NCBI GenBank assembly: GCA_024405235.1
Contig: JAKSPA010000095.1
Span: 1-6,673 of the forward strand
Source: Lentisphaeria bacterium
Lineage (GTDB): Bacteria; Verrucomicrobiota; Lentisphaeria; Oligosphaerales; Oligosphaeraceae
Direction of reading: 5' to 3'
Length of the DNA stretch: 6,673 nt
Numbering within the stretch: position 1 is the first letter of the stretch; each line of letters opens with the position of its first letter. The notes below the pieces were generated by a model. That model saw only the letters and a program-made list of their open reading frames with translations. It searched no databases and was not told the DNA's origin. The position numbers and the translations under genes were made by a program. This document shows, piece after piece, positions 1 through 5,998 of this stretch.

Positions 1-2366
1 GAATCGCAAGCCAGTTCCCTGTTGGAACAAAAATTGACGGTGTAATCAGCCGTGGCCAGATTGCGCCATTTCGCGTGGAGATGCAGGTTTTCGGTGACAT
101 ACATCGTGTCGGGGTCGAAGGCGTGCTCGACGCCATCGCCGTCCGTGTAGAACCAGCCGATGAACTCGTGCCCCTCCTTGGTCGGAGTGGTGAGGCCCTG
201 GATCTTGTTGCCGTAAATCGTCACGCCCTCGAAATACGATGAACTCTCGTCGTCCGTCGTATAGGCGAGGACATTGTATTCCGGAGCCACCCAGCGCGCG
301 TAGAGGATCAGATTCGCCGCTGGCATCGTCATTCCCGTCAAATCCACCGCCTCAGAAGCATCAGGTGACAACGCCCAGCCATCACAGTTGTATGCTGCAG
401 GAACAGTGTCAGGACGCGTCGGTGTGTAAGCGGTGAACTCGCTGATATCCAACAGGGTTTTCTCGAATTTCACGGAGATTGTCTTGACATTTTCCTTGCC
501 GTTGTTCAGAATCAGGTCGTAGCTGTTGCGGGCGTATTTGAGATGCGCATTAGCCCATTGCGCACCACTTTTCCAACCACTTAAATAGGTGAATCCTTCA
601 ATTGTTATTTTTTCGTCATCTGTCATAGTTGGCGGCGAAGTGCTGGGCTTTTTGACCCAGGTTTGGAGCCGTTGCTCATATTCATCTGGATTGTCAAGAG
701 ACTGGACATCATAATAGAGATTGGATACAACTCCACTTGTGTCATTCATATAGTATGTAATATCCTGAGACGGCATTACTTGTAACAAAGATGTCCAGCT
801 CGTGCCAGATGTTGTTTTGACCCATCTTGCGTTGTTTGCATGCTCAGATATGGCATTCCACTGATCAGCGATGAGTTTTCCCCATTTTTCAGTTATGTAT
901 TCTGTTGAGCCATAAGTGGTGCTTCCGCTTTTATTGTATTTCATCGTAATAGTGAACATCTTTCTGTCGTAATAGACATTCAGCACGGACGAACCGTCGG
1001 CCTTCACCACAACGCTGGTCTCGGTGTTGTCAGTGTTGATGTTGTAGAGGCTGGTGTCAAGCTTGCAGCTGTTGCTGTGGGTGTGGGCTGTAAGCCCACA
1101 GGAATAGCATTCCGCAGTATGGGTGTGGCTGCATTTTGCTTTGTATGCATAATAAGTCGTTCCGCTGTATTTTTTTTGTGCGACTGCACTTCCATCTGTA
1201 TTCCCATTTTTTGATGAATACCAAGTTCCATCAAAATATAAATAATAGGTGTATCCTATTCTGTAAATATATCCTGAGACAAGTCCGCCTGTGAGGTCAG
1301 TGCAATTCGTTATCTGTCCGGAAGAAGGAGATTTTGTTGTTGAACTGCCATGGCAGCTTGCTGTGTGGGTGTGCGTGCATCCCCCCAGGCAGGCGTCCGT
1401 ATGCGTATGCTCCTGCATTCCGCAGGCGTAGACAGTCAGTGTTGACGGATTGATGGTGTATGTGGAATCGACGGGAGCGGAGACGACGCTGGTGGCCAGG
1501 TAGGAGTAGTTGTCGTCGTTGGCGTTTTCGCCCCAGACGACGATGGAGACGTTGGCGTTGGAAGTGGTCAGCGTCCACTGTGCGGTGCAGGTGGTGTTCG
1601 CGGCGGGCATGGTGGACGGAATAGCGGGGGACCATCCTGCGAAGGTATAGCCAGGCTTCGTAGGTTCCGAAATGGTGCCGACTGACGCGCCGTATGGCAG
1701 ATAGACTGCGGCGGGCGCCTCAAGTGCGCCGTTGGAATCGAAGGAGAGCAGATAGTAGTTGCGGTCGTAGAAGACTTTGACGACAGTGGAACCGTCGGCG
1801 GCGATGGTCGGCGCGTTGAAGGTGTTCATGGAGAAACCTGCGGCCGCGGTCGCGTGTCTTGCGGCAATCTCGTCGGTGTCCACGTCGGAGCCTGTCATTC
1901 CGGAGAAGGTCTCAGTGGCGACTTTGTCGTATTGGGACACGTCGGAGAGGGACTGATGGTAGTATTCAACCTTGTAGAGGTTCAGAATCGGAACGAAGAC
2001 GATGTCGACAACGATGTCGCCTTCAGCCTGCGTGCCGTCGAAGCTGTATGTGAACTGGTAGTCGGCTGCAGAGAATTCGAAGACCAGGCCTGTGGCTGAT
2101 GGAGCCTCTGGCAGGGACGGCATGTATCCTGCGTAGGTCGGGAAGCGCGGGACGGCGATTGTTTCGGGGTCGTATGTCTTGCCTGGTTGGAAATTGCCCG
2201 TGTAGGCATTTGTGACATCCGTACCGTCCTGGAGTTTGAAATTGACGATCAGGTGCGAGTAATCCGCGCTTGGGTCGTCGTCTGCGAAGACGGTTGTTCC
2301 GCCGATCAGGCCCAGAAGGGCACTGAGAAGGAAGAACGAACGTGAATTCTTGTGGTATTTGTGCAT
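1..2366 (-). CDS. Secreted InlB B-repeat surface protein with His/Cys modules, partial (C-terminus beyond left edge)
   Basis: An uninterrupted minus-strand frame of 788 codons runs from the ATG at 2366 down to the window edge with no stop. Residues 1-28 form a signal peptide: a basic start (KYHKNSR), a hydrophobic core, and probable cleavage at VFA|DD. A YKVEYY...ADGSTVVKVFYDRN module follows at about residues 130-200. Three InlB B-repeat (Flg_new/Listeria-Bacteroides type) units are visible. They end in AQW (W264), ARW (W692) and AKW (W767), with the usual PxxxGYxFxGW and MPAAN signatures. Two His/Cys segments, residues 315-338 and 412-434, carry HTHTDAC, THTHTASC and HTHTAEC. A second ADGSSVLNVYYDRK module follows the latter. 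Such repeat proteins are generally cell-surface or secreted and often adhesive; the ligand is unknown. There is no Shine-Dalgarno before the start, only an A-rich leader on the coding strand. The plus-strand ORFs and other minus frames here are shadows. The export and repeat class are clear; a specific function is not. Confidence 0.9.
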   Translation of the reverse strand, partial: MHKYHKNSRSFFLLSALLGLIGGTTVFADDDPSADYSHLIVNFKLQDGTDVTNAYTGNFQPGKTYDPETIAVPRFPTYAGYMPSLPEAPSATGLVFEFSAADYQFTYSFDGTQAEGDIVVDIVFVPILNLYKVEYYHQSLSDVSQYDKVATETFSGMTGSDVDTDEIAARHATAAAGFSMNTFNAPTIAADGSTVVKVFYDRNYYLLSFDSNGALEAPAAVYLPYGASVGTISEPTKPGYTFAGWSPAIPSTMPAANTTCTAQWTLTTSNANVSIVVWGENANDDNYSYLATSVVSAPVDSTYTINPSTLTVYACGMQEHTHTDACLGGCTHTHTASCHGSSTTKSPSSGQITNCTDLTGGLVSGYIYRIGYTYYLYFDGTWYSSKNGNTDGSAVAQKKYSGTTYYAYKAKCSHTHTAECYSCGLTAHTHSNSCKLDTSLYNINTDNTETSVVVKADGSSVLNVYYDRKMFTITMKYNKSGSTTYGSTEYITEKWGKLIADQWNAISEHANNARWVKTTSGTSWTSLLQVMPSQDITYYMNDTSGVVSNLYYDVQSLDNPDEYEQRLQTWVKKPSTSPPTMTDDEKITIEGFTYLSGWKSGAQWANAHLKYARNSYDLILNNGKENVKTISVKFEKTLLDISEFTAYTPTRPDTVPAAYNCDGWALSPDASEAVDLTGMTMPAANLILYARWVAPEYNVLAYTTDDESSSYFEGVTIYGNKIQGLTTPTKEGHEFIGWFYTDGDGVEHAFDPDTMYVTENLHLHAKWRNLATADYTVNFCSNRELACD

Positions 2367-2471
2367 TTTTTTATTTCGCGTATGATTGGAGACTGTTGGT
2401 TGTAAACTTCTGAACCATGGCGCATTGCTACAAGGCAAAGCGCTTTATATGTCGGAACTATGTTACAAGAA

Positions 2472-2498
2472 AAATTTTATAATACAAATTTTATAATA
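2472..2498. promoter_or_regulatory. AT-rich duplicated 13-mer with two TATAAT boxes
   Basis: The 13-mer aaattttataata occurs at 2472-2484 and again at 2486-2498, separated by one base. Each copy contains a perfect plus-strand TATAAT (2478-2483 and 2492-2497), but no good -35 box sits 16-18 bp upstream. The region lies about 105 bp before the start of the leftward gene, and its minus strand also has TATTAT/TATAAA-like boxes. It is probably promoter DNA for the leftward gene, though the exact hexamers cannot be assigned. Confidence 0.4.
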
Positions 2499-2580
2499 TA
2501 ATTTTAATTTTCAATTTTGTTGGAAAAAAGACAAAGAAAAAAACGCCAAGCGCGGCCAAAAGCTGCCTAGAGGGCCTAGC

Positions 2581-2656
2581 ATGGCCGCCTATTACACCGC
2601 CGGAACTGCTAGGAGGCCATGGCCGCCTATTACACCGCCGGAACTGCTAGGAGGCC
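2581..2656. repeat. Two tandem 38-bp direct repeats, each able to form a hairpin
   Basis: The unit at 2581-2618 is repeated exactly at 2619-2656, and a third copy begins at 2657 and breaks off after 5 bases (atggc). Within each unit, ggccgcct near the left end and aggaggcc at the right end are complementary at 7 of 8 positions around a 20-base loop (arms 2583-2590/2611-2618 and 2621-2628/2649-2656). The flanking base before the first unit differs from the internal junction, so two units are complete. The role is unknown; it could be a mobile palindromic repeat or an operator-like array. Confidence 0.85.
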
Positions 2657-2666
2657 ATGGCTCAAA

Positions 2667-2686
2667 CCGCGGAGCAAGCTCCGCGG
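2667..2686. repeat. Perfect inverted repeat, 9-bp arms with AA loop
   Basis: The arms ccgcggagc (2667-2675) and gctccgcgg (2678-2686) are perfectly complementary around a two-base AA centre, giving a very stable GC-rich hairpin on either strand. No T-run follows on the plus strand, and on the minus strand the downstream bases are gtttgagcc, so it does not look like an intrinsic terminator. It lies upstream of the promoter at 2742-2770, so it is not in that transcript. A REP-like dispersed palindrome is the most likely identity. Confidence 0.75.
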
Positions 2687-2696
2687 CACACAATTA

Positions 2697-2736
2697 GCGC
2701 GGCCAGGCGCGGCCAGGCGCGGCTAGCGCGGCTTAG
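2697..2736. repeat. Short tandem array of ~10-bp gcgcggc(c/t)ag units
   Basis: Four consecutive decamers are visible: gcgcggccag at 2697-2706 and 2707-2716, gcgcggctag at 2717-2726, and the degenerate cgcggcttag at 2727-2736. A related agcgcggcca occurs alone at 2549-2558, on the other side of the 38-bp units. The array ends 5 bp before the -35 box of the rightward promoter. A 10-bp period equals about one helical turn, so same-face protein binding is possible but unproven. Confidence 0.65.
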
Positions 2737-2741
2737 TGGCT

Positions 2742-2770
2742 TTGGCAGTAGTAGAAATAGATGTTATAAT
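2742..2770 (+). promoter_or_regulatory. Sigma70-like promoter for the rightward genes
   Basis: TTGGCA at 2742-2747 (five of six matches to the -35 consensus) is followed after exactly 17 bp by a perfect TATAAT at 2765-2770. Transcription would start near 2777, leaving a leader of about 85 nt before the ATG at 2863. That leader would contain the hairpin at 2794-2809. It is the best promoter match in the gap and is correctly oriented for the phosphoesterase gene. Confidence 0.6.
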
Positions 2771-2793
2771 ATAACCAATGCGGCATTCATACT

Positions 2794-2818
2794 AATCTGC
2801 GGGCAGATTCCGCGGCAC
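2794..2818. repeat. Second hairpin, possibly a truncated relative of the 2667 palindrome
   Basis: The arms aatctgc (2794-2800) and gcagatt (2803-2809) pair perfectly around GG. They are followed by ccgcggcac (2810-2818), whose preceding t gives the same tccgcggcac 3' end as the palindrome at 2667-2686. The matching outer left arm (ccgcgg) is absent. This suggests a decayed copy of the same element with a different core. If transcription starts near 2777, the hairpin lies in the 5' leader of the phosphoesterase mRNA. Confidence 0.55.
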
Positions 2819-2862
2819 TAGTTGAAACTAACCTGCGTCTGGCATTTGGACACGCCACTTTG

Positions 2863-4545
2863 ATGAAAATGAAAAGCCATTTCCTTTTTTCGATACTGCT
2901 TTTGTGCATTCTTTCTTCCGTAGCCTTGCATGCGTTGCCGAAGGAGATTGAAATTTGCTCTCAGATCAACGGCGCGCAAGTTACGTTTGGAGAGGCCGCG
3001 CGGATATTCGGCGAATTGAAGGCGTCGTCGGAACGCGATGTCAATTTGCGTTTCAGAATTTCCGCAGAAGACGGTGCGGTTTTGACGCGCGGGATGTTGG
3101 CGCAGCTTGTGTATAACGTGGAAACCGCGTCGGTCAATGCGCTTCCGTCCTACGATGCACTCGCTTCTCTTGTCGCAAGGCTTCGTGAGTGCATGCCGAA
3201 AATCGCCACGGTTTCCGCATTGTCGGACGTTGATTACAATCATCCGAACGACATCGCCGTCCATTACGCCATAGCAAATGGCTTCATGACTCCACGGGAC
3301 GACACATCCTTCGGCGCCGATGACGTCGTGACGGCCGAAGATTTCCGCGCGACGGTGCGTCGTCTTGCTGTCAGTCAGCCTAAACTTGCGGAATCATTGC
3401 GCGATGACATCGGAGAAATTCTTTCGGAAGGGCGTTCGGAACTGGCAAAACTCGCGGCCACGAATCTCTACAAGAAGGCCTCATGGGCATTGGCTCATCC
3501 GCAATTTCCGAAAGACGAAAAGGCATCCATCAGAACGATGCTTGACGCAATCAAGAACGGCGCCCGGAAAATTGGAAACGTCGAGGACGTCGTCGGTTCC
3601 AAGGCCGATCCTTGTACGTACATATATAAAATTGAGAGCAATTTGCATTTGAACGACGTGACCATAGAGAGTCGCAAGCCAGAAAGCGATCCTGTGGAAA
3701 TCGTCATCTTCGCCGATACGCATTTCAATGGCTTCAATGCGCAGGACGAAGCGGAGCAGAATCCGTCGCTCATGAGCACGAAGCAATACCGTAAATGGCT
3801 TGCGGACGGCGCGTCGGCGCCATGCGTCGGTCGTCTTATGGATTTCGCGCGATATTCCGACCAGACGGTTGTCGCGGGAGACGTGTTGGATTTTCTATCA
3901 TGGGGCGCCAAGCAACTCACTGTGGAGAATGTCTTCAGGAAGGATGTAGCGCTTATGGCATGTCTTGGTGGACACGACGTTACGCGCGTCATGCAGGGGA
4001 AGGTCCCTGATCCGACCTCTCTGGAATCACGCAGAAAGATTCTTGCGGATTTCTGGCCGAACGACATCATCTACGATTCGCGCGTCGTCAAAGACAAAGT
4101 CATGCTTGTTGTGATGGATAATGGCTTGGGACAATTCTATCCTTCTCAGGTCGATAAGTTCAAGGCTGACGTGGAACGTGCTCGCGCCAACGACTGGATT
4201 ATTCTCGTCGTCGTCCATGAACCGATCTGCACGCGCAATGTGGCGCATAAGGACACGCAGCCGTTCATGAAGGGCGATCCGGACATCGACACGAATTTCT
4301 ATGACCACAGATGCTGCCGTGCAGGCCAAAGCGCCGCCTCCGACGCCATTTTCGATTTGATAACCCGCAACGCGGACGTAGTGCGCGGCGTGTTCAATGG
4401 GCACGAACACAGCGCGTATTACACATGGTTCAACGGCACGTATGCGGAGCAGGACGGCACAATCGTCGAGAAGCCAATTCCGCAGCATACGGTGACGTGC
4501 TGCGTCTATCGTTCAGGATGCCTTGCGGTCGTGACGGTGAAATAG
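2863..4545 (+). CDS. Exported calcineurin-like metallophosphoesterase with SLH-like N-terminal region
   Basis: A 560-residue protein. Residues 1-24 (MKMKSHFLF..., hydrophobic core, VALHA|LP) are a signal peptide, so it acts outside the cytoplasm. Residues about 119-168 resemble an S-layer-homology repeat (LSDVD...AIANGFMTPRDDTSF...VTAEDFRATVRRL), and residues 71-88 look like the end of a preceding SLH repeat. The calcineurin-like phosphoesterase domain spans about 280-520: ADTH (D285, H287), GDVLDF (D340), LGGHD (H371, D372), VVHEP (H452) and GHEH (H514, H516). Family members use two metal ions to hydrolyse phosphate esters; the substrate here is unknown. Motif III normally reads GNHD/E, and here the metal-ligand Asn is Gly370. 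The ATG at 2863 was preferred over a TTG at 2860, and the ATG at 2872 is also possible. There is no strong Shine-Dalgarno. The phosphoesterase assignment is firm; the SLH similarity is by eye. Confidence 0.88.
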   Translation: MKMKSHFLFSILLLCILSSVALHALPKEIEICSQINGAQVTFGEAARIFGELKASSERDVNLRFRISAEDGAVLTRGMLAQLVYNVETASVNALPSYDALASLVARLRECMPKIATVSALSDVDYNHPNDIAVHYAIANGFMTPRDDTSFGADDVVTAEDFRATVRRLAVSQPKLAESLRDDIGEILSEGRSELAKLAATNLYKKASWALAHPQFPKDEKASIRTMLDAIKNGARKIGNVEDVVGSKADPCTYIYKIESNLHLNDVTIESRKPESDPVEIVIFADTHFNGFNAQDEAEQNPSLMSTKQYRKWLADGASAPCVGRLMDFARYSDQTVVAGDVLDFLSWGAKQLTVENVFRKDVALMACLGGHDVTRVMQGKVPDPTSLESRRKILADFWPNDIIYDSRVVKDKVMLVVMDNGLGQFYPSQVDKFKADVERARANDWIILVVVHEPICTRNVAHKDTQPFMKGDPDIDTNFYDHRCCRAGQSAASDAIFDLITRNADVVRGVFNGHEHSAYYTWFNGTYAEQDGTIVEKPIPQHTVTCCVYRSGCLAVVTVK

Positions 4546-4583
4546 ACGCAGTGCGTGTGAATTTCTCTGATTTTTTTGTGGAG

Positions 4584-4596
4584 CAGGGCAAGTATG
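4584..4596 (+). promoter_or_regulatory. Shine-Dalgarno-like site deciding the start of the AlbA_2 gene
   Basis: AGGG at 4585-4588 lies 5 bases before the ATG at 4594. The in-frame TTG at 4576, which would add six residues, is preceded only by a T/C-rich stretch with no purine motif. The ATG is therefore the better start. It is the only start in the window with a recognisable, correctly spaced site. Confidence 0.5.
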
Positions 4597-5877
4597 AAAG
4601 TCAGCGCGACAAATGACGACTGGAGCGAAATCGTCTGCTGCGGGTTGGAAAATCAGCAGATAGATTTCAAGTCCCATCAGAATTGGGAGACGATCGGGCG
4701 CGTCGGTCGTGCGAAATTTGCGCGGCACGCGATGGCGATGGCGAACACGCAGGGAGGATATGTCGTTGTCGGCGTCGGTGAAAACGAGAACGGCACGCCG
4801 AACGACTTTACCGGAATGACGGAGGCGGAGGCAAGCTCCTTTGATCCAAGCGTGGTGGGCCAGACGATCAACACTTTTGCCGATCCGCCGGTGTCGATTG
4901 ACATCGTCCGTCCATTGGTGGATGGAAAGCGCTACGTGATCATGGTCGTGTATCCTTTCACTGACATTCCGCACGTCTGCTGCGAGAACTGCGAGCATGA
5001 ACTGCACAAGGGCGGATTCTATATCAGGACGCCAGACGCGCGCAGCAAGCTTGCGGTAAAGGCTTCGGAAATCCATCCGCTGATACGTCGTGCTCTTCGC
5101 AATCAGCGCCAGATGCTTGGTAGAATGCTTCGTGGCATTCTGTATGAGGACAAGGTGATCGAGCCGCAGACGGAGGACGCGAAAAACGCGCGTGTGGAGG
5201 ACAGCCGCAGATTTGCGCTGAAGCATCTCGGCAAGAAAGCGATGCAGTCCTTGCCGTGCTTCGAGGCGGTTGCGTGCCCGGAGAATCCTCTTGGCGATGT
5301 GCAGCTGGCGGATTTGCGCAACGCTGTTGAGCAGTTGGAGCGTCCCGCAATCTCCGACATTCCACGGAACAACGGCGTGGTGCCGACGTCTGAAATATTC
5401 GCGACCAACGAGTCCTTGTGCGGTGTGGTCAGCGCCGCCGGTGGCATAAGCGCGTTTTGGGAGGTCAATTGCAGCGGCCTGTTCTACATCGCTGTCTCCC
5501 TTGCGACTCCCGATGAAAATCGCATTGTTAAGGCCGATGAACTCTCGCAGATGCTTCTGATGGCTTTGGCGGCAATGGGAGAATTCTTTTCTTTGCTGAA
5601 CCATCCTGAGGCTTTGCTTGACATCAATGTGCGAATCCTGAATTCCGAAGATGCGAATCTTGTCAATGTTCCTTCTTCGGATACGCAGAAAAGCCATCTG
5701 TGCCACATCTACGAAATCCATGTCGAGACTCAGCGCTCCGCCGCCGATTTGGAGGGAGGTGCCGCCGCTGAAACCGCAGCAAAGCTCTTTGCCGAAATTT
5801 GCCAGCGTTTCAACGCGCCCATGACGCCGCCTGCGGTCATGGAATTGCGAAGGCATTTCGACCAGTTGCTTCACTAG
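4594..5877 (+). CDS. AlbA_2/Schlafen-type putative nucleic-acid-binding protein
   Basis: A 427-residue cytoplasmic protein without signal peptide or membrane segment. Residues about 19-155 match the AlbA_2 (divergent AAA-4/Schlafen-like) domain: an IDFKS segment (23-27), the hallmark ANTQGGYVVVGV (50-61), and GGFYIRTPDARS (140-151). Proteins with this domain are often annotated as ATP-binding or as transcriptional regulators, and some act in phage defence. Nothing here shows which applies. Between strands lies a Cys/His-rich segment (H127, C129, C130, C133, H135, H138) that could bind a metal. Residues 180-427 are not a family I recognise. The gene follows the phosphoesterase by 48 bp on the same strand, so co-transcription is plausible. 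A longer antisense frame (4513-6030) covers the whole gene, but the conserved motifs are all on the plus strand. Confidence 0.82.
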   Translation: MKVSATNDDWSEIVCCGLENQQIDFKSHQNWETIGRVGRAKFARHAMAMANTQGGYVVVGVGENENGTPNDFTGMTEAEASSFDPSVVGQTINTFADPPVSIDIVRPLVDGKRYVIMVVYPFTDIPHVCCENCEHELHKGGFYIRTPDARSKLAVKASEIHPLIRRALRNQRQMLGRMLRGILYEDKVIEPQTEDAKNARVEDSRRFALKHLGKKAMQSLPCFEAVACPENPLGDVQLADLRNAVEQLERPAISDIPRNNGVVPTSEIFATNESLCGVVSAAGGISAFWEVNCSGLFYIAVSLATPDENRIVKADELSQMLLMALAAMGEFFSLLNHPEALLDINVRILNSEDANLVNVPSSDTQKSHLCHIYEIHVETQRSAADLEGGAAAETAAKLFAEICQRFNAPMTPPAVMELRRHFDQLLH

Positions 5878-5998
5878 GCGGCGCTCTGGCGCAAAAGATG
5901 AAGCTGCTGGGGCCTCTCCTCTGTCCATGGAATGGAAATTCGCGGACGCCAAGACGAAGTTTGTGGAACGCAAATTGATTTTCAGCCTGCGGTCATGG
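5829..5998 (+). repeat. 14-bp direct repeat flanking the gap before the last ORF
   Basis: The sequence gcctgcggtcatgg occurs at 5829-5842, near the end of the AlbA_2 gene, and again at 5985-5998, where its ATG is the proposed start of the last ORF. The copies are 156 bp apart and in the same reading frame, so both encode PAVM. A local duplication or microhomology-mediated event could produce this; chance is also possible. Confidence 0.6.

Larger units (their letters stand above)
2367..2862. other. Divergent intergenic region with promoters and structured repeats
   Basis: This 496-bp gap separates the leftward surface-protein gene from the rightward phosphoesterase gene, so it must carry both promoters. 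Two parts contrast sharply in base composition. Positions about 2445-2540 are very AT-rich and non-repetitive apart from a 13-bp duplication. Positions about 2549-2740 are GC-rich and made almost entirely of short direct and inverted repeats, listed separately. The short ORFs here are not convincing genes because they are built from the repeats and overlap the promoter. I see no tRNA or recognised riboswitch. Confidence 0.8.

Noticed and set aside
29..33. Possible one-base insertion in an A5 run near the left edge of the surface-protein gene
   Set aside because: Dropping one base also gives an open frame (VNFVPTGNW), but only about 10 codons remain before the edge, so neither reading can be preferred.
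2581..2661. Tandem repeats as a CRISPR array
   Set aside because: The units abut directly with no spacers, and no cas gene is present.
2581..2697. 38-codon ORF starting in the first 38-bp unit
   Set aside because: The repeat length is not a multiple of three, so the frame shifts between units. It is low-complexity and has no ribosome-binding site.
2657..2821. 54-codon ORF with AGGAGG upstream
   Set aside because: The AGGAGG is only 2 bases from the ATG, too close to work normally. The ORF is made of the repeats and spans the promoter and hairpins.
3495..4070. Antisense 191-codon frame within the phosphoesterase gene
   Set aside because: It lies opposite the conserved catalytic motifs of the phosphoesterase and has no domain of its own.
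4546..4577. acgca-g-tgcgt inverted repeat followed by a T-run, as a terminator
   Set aside because: The stem is at most 5 bp with a one-base loop, and the T-run is 14 bases away. It is too weak to call.
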